DNA of 64,000 nucleotides, taken from contig CM038720.1 in the NCBI GenBank assembly GCA_021613375.1, forward strand, positions 19,057,215 to 19,121,214, given 5' to 3'. The stretch comes from Megaleporinus macrocephalus (taxonomy: Eukaryota > Chordata > Actinopteri > Characiformes > Anostomidae). The notes below the pieces were generated by a model. That model had not been told where the DNA came from. It was given only the letters and a program-made list of their open reading frames with translations, and searched no databases. Both the position numbers and the translations under genes were made by a program. Positions 52,868-64,000 of the stretch are shown here, piece by piece (the stretch's first letter is position 1; every line of letters starts with the position of its first letter).

Positions 52868-53590
52868 TGAGCACTATGCAAAAGTTTGGGCACACCTAGA
52901 GATTTTACTTCTGAAATAACTTTTACCAAAATCTCAATTGGCTTGTTAGCACTATGGCTTGTTCCTTAAACCTTGTTCCAACAATCGGCAGCCATGGGCT
53001 CCTCCAAGCAGCAGCCCAGCACTCTGATCATTAAAAATAAGCGATGCCCACAGAGCAGGAGAAGCACAAAGAAGATAGCAAAGCATTTTTTTAGGTAGCC
53101 GTTGCCTCGGTTCATAAAGGAATTAAGAAATGGCAGATAACAGGAATAGTGGTGGAAGTCAAGCTGAGGTCGGGACCACCAAGAAAACATGAACAGCTTA
53201 TAGGACTGCTAGAAGGCCAAATCAAAACTCCTGTTTGACTGTAAAAAGAAGACTTGGCAGACTCTGAAGTGGAGGTGCACTGTTCCTCTATGCAGCAACA
53301 CCTGGGAAAAACATGCCCTTCATGAAAGAGTCATTAGAAGAAACCATATAATTCAGCAGAACTACAACTTTTGGGCCACAGTGAAGATAATAAATATAAA
53401 GATATGTTCGGAGAAAAAGGGAGCAGAATTGTCCTCCAACTGCTAAGCATGGGGTGAATGGATCATACTTTGGGCTTGTGTTTAAGGTATTGGCAACATT
53501 TCTCTGGTAGAGAGAAGAAAAAATCAAGCAAATAGCAGCAAATTCTGGAAGGAAACATCATTCGGTCCAGACTTTGCTGTTCGCAGTTAC
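52868..53590 (+). pseudogene. decayed Tc1 element fragment (copy D)
   Basis: The left end has TATGCAAAAGTTTGGGCACA, a terminal repeat typical of a teleost Tc1 subfamily. Downstream in broken frames are LLEGQIKTPV, VHCSSMQQHL, ETLQNS-like sequence, and a FSGRE-type block at about 53500 matching the second half of the catalytic domain. Stops are frequent. The 3' end is missing and replaced by the palindromic repeat at 53600..53905. Confidence 0.7.
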
Positions 53591-53599
53591 AGAAATTTT

Positions 53600-53905
53600 C
53601 ACTGTATACATGCCACTGCATGTATACAGAAGTGTTAGTGTCTAATCCACTCATTCCAGCACACACTAACACACCACCATCCAATCAGTGTCACTGAAGT
53701 GCTGAGAATGATCCAAATAATACCAACCTGCTCTGTGGTGGTCCTGTGGGGGTCCTAACTATTAAAAACAGGGTAATAAAGCACACAGAGAAACAGCCTG
53801 ACTACAGTCTGTAAGTGTAGAACTACAATGGGTTCTTATAGGGTAAGTGAAACTCATAAAACGGACAAGGAGGTGATTTTGCTGTTATGGCCGACCAGTG
53901 TATAC
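53600..53905. repeat. palindromic interspersed repeat, copy 3 (right half only)
   Basis: AGTGTTAGTGTCTAATCCAC, CACACTAACACACCACCATC, GAAGTGCTGAGAATGATCC, GGTCCTGTGGGGGTCCTAAC and TTTTGCTGTTATGGCCGACC match the right arm and tail of copies 1 and 2. The left half is absent, and it joins the Tc1 fragment directly. Confidence 0.8.
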
Positions 53906-54925
53906 AGAGCTATACTGCAAGCTGTGATTAAAGGTTAGGTAATTAGGAGAATCACAAGACAATTTTAGACTCAAATCAGTATCTACAGATATTTGCATAA
54001 AAAATATCAGCATATGGTATATATCTAATCCATGTTTGATGACATATTTATTATATTCCAGAAGAGAAGAATGTTTAGGTTTCACTGCTACAAAGTCAGT
54101 ATTTTACTGCTTCTGCAACCCTGTATGCAATTGTGGCAGAGGTGCCATTCTCATGCCACTCGCAGCTCCTATCGTCTTCCTGCCTTCTGTCATGGCTATC
54201 GATCGTCTCCTTCTTGGGACTGAAAGCCTCCTCTGGCCATCTCTGACAGCAGTCGTCAGTGCATAAGATTCGGGCCCCACCTTCTTGCTGCCTCTCATTG
54301 GTGCCCGAGGGGACGCCTGGCAGTTATATATGATTATCCGGGTAGATTTCAATCTAGTTTCTTCTAGTTTTTTTTATAAGCTTTCATGCATCAGCATCTG
54401 CAGATATGTACATGATAAAAACCGAACATCAGCATCGGCACGCAATTCCCATATTGCTGCTTCTCTGATGCCCATATAACATTTTTATATCAGCACGCTC
54501 CCGACACACACGCCTGTACTCAGACACAGACTTTCGAATGTGCACATGCACAGATCCACGCACCCACGCACCCACTTCTTCCTCTCTAAAACTTCTTCAA
54601 CCCCAAAACTCAGATGCAGGAGACACTTATAGTGTGACAGGCCAAATGAACAAAGACAGTTGCGCTGGTGAGAGCTGCTGGAACATCTCTGTCGTTCTCT
54701 AATTGGAGTCCACAGTGCAGTTAAGCCACTGGTGCATTAGCCCCATCTCTTCAGCACTCTCTACGCCGCGGTGACAGTTAAAGCCCTATTAAAGGTGCAT
54801 TCCAGATGGTTAGTGTCTGTAGTGGCAACGTCTTAATCCACAGAAAAAAGCATATCTCTTTTAGAGATCGAGCCAGCATCAGCATTAATTGGTAGAGGGG
54901 GTATGGGTGGGGGGGGGCAGCATCA

Positions 54926-55105
<180 letters not shown>

Positions 55106-55339
55106 TCAAACTATACAGTCATAAACCTGCACTGTGAACACCACCCCAAGCCACCGAGCCCTTATTTTACATTAGCACTGCATTATACATTCCTCTTTAA
55201 GGGACCCATATTATAGAATGTCCCTAGAAATATAGAATTGAAGTCCTGTTTTAAAACTGACTAATCAAACCGCAAGAACAGCTGAATCACTTGTTCTGTG
55301 ATATCACAAAAACACTGTTCATTCACTGTTCATATATCC

Positions 55340-56751
55340 ACATATGCATCTCAACAAATTAAAATATCATCAAAAAGTTTTTTTTTCAGTAACTCAATTC
55401 AAAAATGTGACACTATATAGTTTTATGACAAACAGAGTTATCTATTTCAAGTGCTTATTTATTTTAATGCTGATGATCATGGCTTACAGTCAATGAAAAC
55501 CCAAAAGTCATTATCTCAGAAAGCCTTTAAAATGCTCCCTTAGTCCGGTTCAGTGGGCTACACAATCATGAGGAAGACTGCTGACTTGACAGATGTCCAG
55601 AAGGCAGTCATTGACACCCTCCACAAGGAGAGTAAGCCACAAAAGGTCACTGCTAAAGAAGCTGGCTGTTCACAGAGCGCTGTATCCCAGCATATTAATG
55701 GAAAGTATAAAGTAGTGGAAAGTACAAGGATAACCGTAGCCATGAAAGGAGCACAAGGAGTGGACTGCTGCTGGAGCCAGTGCTTCAAGAGTCACCGCAC
55801 AGATGTATCCAGGACATGGGCAATAACTGTCGTACTCCTTGTGTAAAGTCACTCATGAACCAGAGACAAAGCCAGAAGCGTCTTACCTGGGCCAAGGAGA
55901 AAAAGGACTGGACTGTTGCTCAGCGGTCCAAAGTCTTGTTTTCAGTTCACAGCCTTTTAATTTAGAAATCAAGGTTCCAGAGTCTGGAAGAAGAGTGGAG
56001 AGGCATACAATCCAAGCTGCTTGAGGTCTAGTGTGAACTTTCCACAATCAGTGATAGTTTGGGGAGCCATATCAAATGCTGGTGTTGGCCCGCTGTGTTA
56101 TATTCCAAAGTTAGCCCAGACATCTACGAGGAAATTTTAGAGCACCTTACGCTTCCGTCTGCTGACAAGCTTTATGGAGATGCAGATTTCATTTTCCAGT
56201 AGGACTTGGGACCTGTCCATATTGCCAAAAGTACCAATACCTGGTTTAATAACCATAGTATTACTGTACTTGACTGGCCAGCAAACTCGTATCTATGGGA
56301 TATTGTCAAGAGGAAAATGAGGGACACCAGATCTAACCATGCAGACGAGCGGAAGGCCGCTACCAAAGCAACCTGGGCTTCTATAACACCTCAGCAGTGC
56401 CACAGGCTGATTGCCTCCATGCCACGCTGCATTGATGCAGTAATTCATGCAAATGGAGCCCCAACCAAGTATTGAGTGTATATACTGTACATACTTTTCA
56501 GTAGGCCAACATTTCTGCATTATTATTATTTTTTAATTGGTCTTATATAATATTCAAATTTTCTGAAATAATGACTTTTGGGTTTTCATTGGCTGTAAGC
56601 CATGATCATCAACATTAAAAGAAATAAACACTTGAAATAGATCACCCTGTTTCTCATTAATCTATATAATAAATGAGTTTTACTTTTTGAATTGAATTAC
56701 TAAAATAAATACACTTTTTGATGATTTTCTAATTTATTGAGATGCACATGT
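55340..56751 (+). mobile_element. near full-length Tc1/mariner element (copy B), transposase inactivated
   Basis: Inverted termini of about 200 bp are clear. The outer ends are ACATATGCATCTCAACAAAT and, reversed, ACATGTGCATCTCAATAAAT. The inner parts contain GGCTTACAGTCAATGAAAAC on the left and its inverted counterpart at about 56580. The total length of 1.41 kb suits an autonomous Tc1. The coding region starts at about 55567 (MRKTADLTDVQKAVIDTLHK), with a first helix-turn-helix GCSQSAVSQH. Later blocks in other frames are RLTWAKEKKDW and a 3' segment ending HANGAPTKY. At least two frameshifts and several substitutions separate these parts. Only the N-terminal part (55553..55846), about 55840..55965 and the last about 270 bases are locally open. 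Confidence 0.92.
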
Positions 56752-57224
56752 ACCTACTTGGGCCTTTAGCAGTTTAGCTCTGCCCACTCATATTAGAAGT
56801 GTTTCAGCTTTGAGAGATGAAAAAGAGACAAGTAAAAATCAACTATGATCATTTTCGGTACATGAAACAATAAAAATAAATGTTATAAGCATAACAAAAA
56901 GAAAATAAATCTAGGTTTTTGGCGGAAAGTGATTTTGAGATCTGTACCCACTTACTGAAATAATGAAAATATGCAAAAAAGAAATGTATCGCTCTGGATG
57001 ATCTCTGTAGTGACATGTACTATAATAATTAAAGAAAATTTACTCTACATTTTCACGTATTGTTAGCATCAAACCAATGTTTTTACTGTGAGCTTGAGCA
57101 TCTTGACCATTCACAGTTCCAGATAAGTGTGTCCAGGGGTATAGCCACTCTTGACGCAACAAACTTACTGGAGTGGCAAATGAACACAGTGGTTAAGAAG
57201 GATTTATGTGTGCATATTAGGGCT

Positions 57225-57570
57225 ATGTAGGGCTGGGCGATAAAACGATAATGATAATTATCGCGAAATAACGTTTCCTCGATTGAACTGTAAAACGAAG
57301 TCGATAGAATTAAGTTCCGTCCATGTTTTGGCAGACAAGAATGAGAATAGCGCCGCTCCAAACCAATCAAGTGGTTTCATGTCTGTTTGAAGCACACAGC
57401 GCAGAGTGTAGGCGTAGCGGCAGCTTAACCCACATACTAGTAATAAGTTACTGCAGGCGTCACAGTCGAGCAGCGAGAATAAAATAAGAGAAAATGACGA
57501 CAGAAAACGTAACTACTACTGAAAGAAACATGTTACATGTGTCAATAATCTTCAAATAATCTGCTAAAAT
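57225..57570 (+). mobile_element. hAT-like transposon end with a short transposase start remnant
   Basis: It opens AGGGCTGGGCGATAAAACGA and continues with TAATTATCGCGAAATAACG, a familiar start of teleost hAT-type elements. At 57494 a frame begins MTTENVTTTERN and stops within about 22 codons. Only the 5' end is recognisable. Confidence 0.5.
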
Positions 57571-57769
57571 AGGAATAACAGGTTCTGTCTCGCTGCTGTG
57601 TTGACAAAGCGCTATGGGATGTTAGCGCTTCAAGTGCTCGGGTCAGTTCTACTGTTGTGATAATCTGTGCTGAGCTGACAACGTTTCTGTGTAAAATACT
57701 CCCACAACTTGCACACGAGCGATTGTTTGTAGCTGCAGCTCTGGCTCCGGATAAATCTATGCTTTCAGT

Positions 57770-58046
57770 GGGCACGGCCACCTTAGCGACGCATCGACGC
57801 ACGTTATGCTAATCGACGTAATTTGGTAGTCGATTAAGATAAATATGTATATATGTAGGAGTTCGAGTGAGAACGCTGAAGCAAAGTTGACTTTATAGCC
57901 AAAAATCCCGAGGAGGGAAACTTTATTTTCTACTGAAAACAGAATCACTAAACCATCTCCCCATTTGAGCCGACAGAGAGTCAACTCACCGCTACGAGTC
58001 CTTTCCTCAGCCCGAACTTAAAGGGCCAGCAACAGCCTGCTTAACA
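57770..58046. repeat. second hAT-like terminal fragment
   Basis: ACGCATCGACGCACGTTATG and TAATCGACGTAATTTGGTAG, and further on CCTTTCCTCAGCCCGAACTT, resemble another teleost hAT family with TCGACG-rich termini. The region is CpG-richer than its surroundings, and no transposase domain is visible. Confidence 0.4.
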
Positions 58047-58121
58047 CAGTGTATGTATGTATATATATATATATAAACATAAACATATATATATATATAT
58101 ATATATAATATATATATATAT

Positions 58122-58170
<49 letters not shown>
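58047..58170. repeat. interrupted TA microsatellite, about 120 bp
   Basis: TA runs are interrupted by AAACATAAACATA, AATA and GATA. ORFs made of IYIYIY are artefacts. Confidence 0.93.
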
Positions 58171-58172
<2 letters not shown>

Positions 58173-60559
58173 TTGTTGTTATATATAACATATAACTTGT
58201 TAATTTGTTCATATAATTTGTTCATATAATTGTTAAGCTTAACAGAAAAACATTTAGAAACAGAAAACTATGCACTCTACCATCATCTTTTCTGTCTGGT
58301 TCTCAATAACCATAAAAATAGCCTTTGTGAGTTGAAAATATTCAGGAGCTACAAATAAACTCCCCTTCTGTGCCTGATCTGTGTGGCTGAGATCACACGG
58401 TGACGGTAACCATGACATGTTTTTCGTAATGTTTTATCTTCAGCCGCAGGTCAGATATCGGATTACAGAAGACATTTTCTTTCAACCCCAAATAATTACA
58501 GTAATTTCCACTTGATTAAGCTGAAGCTAACGCAGTTGAAGGCACCTGTTCCAGTAAGTAAAGGAGGAACAGAAAATTTAATCAACAAATAGGAAGCCTG
58601 TGTAAACACTGTAGTAAGAGTGCTTGTGACTAACATTAGGTAGAAATTCAAGCAGCTGAAATGAAGCTTTGCCGACTTACTAAGAATCTTAAAATGTGCC
58701 GCCTTGATATTAGCATCAAACTACAATGCGTCTAATAAGATGTACACTGTGTTGTGACATATTTATAATTACCAATGTAATTTCCAAATCTCACGCTCCC
58801 ACGAAGGCTGCATCCCCAGCCACACACTCTACTGCTTTATATACTACACTAATAAATAGACTTCTAAAGGTGGTGCGCTATTTTTTACCTTCTATTTAGT
58901 GCTACAGTATTCAAAGTGGAACACAGAATGATTTGAAGTTGGCGCTGATGCCGCCACATGACATTAACTGAAAGTGTCAAGCGATAAAGTTTGGCATGAT
59001 CAGACTGCTGGTTTAAAGCCATTTAATGAAATTACAGATGCAGAACAGCTATGTGGCTCTCCAGGGATAATCACAGATTTACACAGGTCTGCACAGCAGC
59101 ATGTTAAGCGTTTGGAGCTCATTAAAAATAACATTTTGAGAGAAAAACCACCTCACTTTGTTCAACTGGGCTGGTAAGAGGAATGAACAAGACTCATGCT
59201 ATGGTGACACTGGCCACCTCTGGCCACCCCTGATGCTGTTTTGTTGTTGTTTACACCTCCCGATTTGGAGCTTTGTGACTCTAATTTAGGTCGAAAGGAT
59301 CCCAAAGGTTTCTAGGTTGATAGATTCTAGATCTTCTACAGAGAAGATTACCTGCTTTTTTACCTCTTAATTACTTTACTTCTATTCCAGCCATAATGTT
59401 AATAAAGTAACACTACATTTAGGAAACTATGGTTGTGGCTTCTCTACCCAGCCAACCAACCAATTCAGGCCAACTTGCAGTCAGTGCAGTGCTAATTTGA
59501 CCATGTTAGGCAGCACTAACCTAGAAACAGCCAAGAAAGAGCTACACATTTGCAAGTCCAAACACACAAATATGCCAGGTCAAACCCCAGCAGCGCTGCT
59601 CCAGAGGAAACCTCCTGTCTGGGAGAGTTTTAAGACTTCCCCAGGACTCCCCTGGGGGTGATATGAAAGGATTTGTGCAGGATCTGCCCTTGTCTACTCT
59701 GCTTGATAAATATTGACTTGTCTAAAGTCCCCGCTCATCAGAGTCTGTAAATCTGGGGAGCAAAAAGGAACACATGCTCTGATGCCTTTAACAGAGAGGA
59801 GATAACCACAGGCCTTATCTGAACGGACCCAAGAGTGATGCTTTGCAGCGGACAAACAACAGGAGAGGTCTGGAGAGGTGCTCTCGAGTGGCTAGAAGCA
59901 TAGACGGTCTGCTGTTTTCTGTTTTGAATCATCAAGTGTACGTAAAGGGCTCTGAGGACAAGCATGCGGTAATGAGCGAGACAAGCTGACCTTTAATAAG
60001 TTGAGAAAAATTGAACCCTTTCTTAATGTTCGCCCTCGGCCTTTGCTATGAATTGAGAACAGTACTTAAGTGTCCTTAGCAGTGACATAACTTGGTTATA
60101 AAGCAGGGAAATCTGCAGCCAGGTCACGGTGATGGGTTTTGTAATTTCTGTACAGATCAACCTTTCACTAGCTGATGAACTATCAGTGTGACCACTACTA
60201 TAAAAAATTTAAAAAAGCAAAGAGGCCAAAGAAAACTACATTCACAAATCAGTGACTGACTCTATGATTTAGTTCATGATGCTTTAATGCAGTTTAAGGT
60301 ACCTCAGATTACACAGACCTGCCAACCTGGGAAAGTAGTATGCATGACAGAAAAGTGTAACAATAGTCTAACCCTATTCTAACCCTAACGCTGCTGCGTT
60401 CACGTGTTCGCGCTGGAACAAAAACGTTACTCCACACCTCCTAGCAGTACACACCAAATTACATCAATATTGAGACAGCATTACAGGAGAAATATGATGA
60501 CTATCAGAGGAGAGCTTTATCAGTGTAGATCGTTTATTGAAGGTGAAGAAAGGCAGGAG

Positions 60560-60830
60560 GATCGTTGATACTTTTACTTTCATTTTATGTTCTAGGTTCA
60601 GTTTTGAATTCAACAACACCACCTTTGGCGTTCAGGTATCTTCTCACAGTGGAAGGATGGATGTGTATGTCTTCAGATTTGAAGCTAGAGTGAAGCTTGA
60701 TGTTCTCCCTTCTCAAAAATGAAAGCTTTGAGTGCTGTTTGTCTGTTGGGAACAATGTTGGTGGTCTACCAGGTCTTCCAGATGGTTGTTAGGAGTCACT
60801 TTCTCTGTAGTTCTCTTTAGTTTTTGAACT
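60560..60830 (-). mobile_element. Tc1-like transposase fragment (family E)
   Basis: On the minus strand it reads NNHLEDLVDHQHCSQQTN and then, after a stop, a segment with EGRTSSFTLASNLKT, then a TVRR-like end near GTATCTTCTCACAGTGG. The parallel frame gives GRPGRPPTLF, similar to the linker after the first DNA-binding helix of Tc1 proteins. It is only a fragment, related to 32150..32340 and 37580..38232. Confidence 0.5.
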
Positions 60831-62860
60831 CCAGTTTTGCCTTCATACACATGTGCTATATTTTACAGCTAATTCTGTTGGAAAATAAATAATTGAATTA
60901 ATAAGTGGTCTCTGGCTTTTGTACAGTACTGTATTTCCCACGTTAAGTAAATTTGGAGAATACATAAAAAAGAACCATGTAGGCATGAATGTCTCACTTA
61001 TAGCCACTTTATACTGTAAGTTCTGAAAGCTTGTCAGATGAGCCTGTAACTAGTTATCATTTCTAAAATATGACTGGAATTTACAGAAGCGGTTTAGCTA
61101 GGTTGTTATATATTTATACAGTATTCCCCCCCCCCGCAGGACTTGAGTTTTAGAATGTCTGTCAACATTCTACACACAGTAATAGTAAGAATTTATAACA
61201 TTGTATAACCATAAAACTCATTTAATGTGTATTTAAGATTGTTCTCTTAAGGTCTACATAGAAGGTATAAACCAAGCCGTGTTTTGGTTAGCTCATGAAT
61301 AAGTTGATCAAATTAATGAAACCTCTGTGTAAATAAGCTCCGTCCTCACACTATTTGGTCAACTATATTAGTTACTTGAAGCCACTAGCTACTAGCTTTT
61401 GATCTCAACATCAACACAAAGTAAATGAAAGTTGCTACTCACTATGAAACTTTTAGTTGAAGATAAACACTGAGCCATTGTCTGATATTGTCTAAGGTTT
61501 AGGAAACTGTTCAGAGTGAAATGTGTATATTTCTGGATAAAGCTGCCAGGGATCCTGTTTGAAATGTGAGAGTTCCTATTTACCAGCTTGTTTTTCTAAT
61601 GTTCTATGCCACCTTAATTGGTACTACAGTTGCATTCTGGTGTCTGTACAAGGCAAAGCTTTTGCTCGTTGTTTCCTCATGGAGCTGGTGAGCTGGTATA
61701 AGTAAACGTGTAAATATTAATGAGTCAGTAACAGTTTAGGATTTTAGACTAGGCCTGTTTTGCCATCCTATGTTATAAAAAGAAGGATGTATATTTAGAG
61801 AGGAACAACACTGTTTGAGGTTCAACTATGATAATGTACACAGTTTTACATCCTAAGACACCTTTAAACTGACACACAGAAATCACAATAACTGGCATTC
61901 AATTGATTCTAACATTCCAGAACTAGTACAGTCGAATCAACACCTTCGAAATGAAGCATCATGATGAACCTCCACAGACGCAATCCACTACCATCCATAA
62001 AAAAGATGTAGACTCTATCAACTCTTGTGCGCCTATATGATTATACTACAGCTCCTAGTCGATTGGGGCACACTAAATCAGCCTAATCCTGGACGCTTAC
62101 GAGCGCTGGCAGGCTCTGAAGTGCATGGTCGTTCTGCTTTAGAGGCTCTAATATGCTGAGGGAGGCCATAGGAACACATAGCGCTGCTGCGCATTGATCA
62201 GACCTGAAAAGCCCTGAGTGAGAAGCCAGCTCCCAATTGATCCAATTAGCAGAGATGGTGAAGACTGGGACTGAAGCCGAGGCTAACAGTGTTCCCTACT
62301 TGCTCAGACTGTTTTAAACACTGAAAGTTACGCAAGAGGAAGATATGGAGAAATCCGTGTTTGTGTGACAAAGATGGGCCCTGGAGGGGAGAGTGTCTTT
62401 TCGAGCAAATGTTAATAGCGTGTCAGGACACCGTCCCAGTGTGCTCAGTAATGAGCACGGCGAATGCTCCCCCTAACTCGGCAGGCTAACGCTAAGCTGA
62501 TGTAATATTTACGACATTCTGTTTACTTGTTAAGGCTAAGTAACTAGTCCCTGAGAAAAAGAGCTGTGAACATGAGCCATGGTGCTGCAGAATCTGAAAA
62601 TGGTAAATGCATGAACTGTTCGATTTACCATAAGGAAGCACTCACATCATCGTCATGGTTCCATGTTTATGAATTAAGATGAATCACCAGTCAGTATATT
62701 GTCTGGTACCAAGCCAAGCTGCCATTGGTCAGTCCAAGGTCAAATGACGGTTGGCAATGACAACCCGAATAAAAACATAGGGTAGTTTGCTGACAAGCTG
62801 ACGAGGTTCAAATACTGGACCAACATATTTGCCAGAAAACATGTAGGAACTGTGATGCTA

Positions 62861-64000
<1,140 letters not shown>

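Noticed and set aside
59639..59660. CCCCAGGACTCCCCTGGGG hairpin as a regulatory or RNA element
   Set aside because: Short stem with no conserved context; such hairpins are expected by chance in 64 kb.

Overview
This is vertebrate nuclear DNA, almost certainly from a teleost fish and probably an ostariophysan. It is AT-rich, with no bacterial-type operons and no long open reading frames. It is packed with decayed Tc1/mariner copies, short inverted-repeat elements, TA-rich microsatellites and repeat families I recognise as common in carp, characin and catfish genomes. No intact ORF exceeds about 130 codons, and nearly all are chance frames.

The one real protein-coding gene is galt (galactose-1-phosphate uridylyltransferase) on the minus strand. 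Three consecutive internal exons are visible, equivalent to human exons 5, 6 and 7: 63011..62882, 54985..54929 and 31518..31396. They have perfect GT-AG junctions, consistent phases and exactly the human exon lengths (human residues K127-Q169, I170-Q188 and V189-K229). The 57-bp middle exon carries the catalytic His-Pro-His motif. In mammals the whole gene is only a few kilobases long. Here intron 5 is about 7.9 kb, intron 6 about 23.4 kb and intron 7 at least 31.4 kb. Exons 1-4 must lie beyond position 64000 and exons 8 onward below position 1; I looked for exon 8 and exon 10 signatures in 1..31395 and did not see them.

Everything else is intron content. Intron 7 (1..31395) holds a weak LINE-like ORF with a 2A-like motif (2.4-2.8 kb), two copies of a minisatellite-bearing dispersed repeat (6.3-7.1 and 24.1-24.6 kb), a TA/GA microsatellite between inverted arms (8.4 kb), a TIR element (9.2-10.3 kb), a Tc1 copy split by a 611-bp MITE (17.6-19.3 kb), a 29-base G run (26.0 kb), a 13-unit ATAAT array (27.6 kb) and several 'GAACC' repeats. 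Intron 6 (31519..54928) has Tc1 fragments, an element nested in one of them, a local CpG-rich block (38.5-39.4 kb), three copies of a palindromic repeat family (43.6, 50.5 and 53.6 kb), two decayed Tc1 transposase genes and common teleost repeats. Intron 5 (54986..62881) has the most complete Tc1 element, with long inverted repeats (55.34-56.75 kb), then hAT-like ends, a long TA tract and another Tc1 fragment.

I found no tRNA, rRNA, CRISPR array or undescribed multi-gene system. The most interesting points are the extreme expansion of galt introns around tiny conserved exons, the nested transposons, and the structured repeats.
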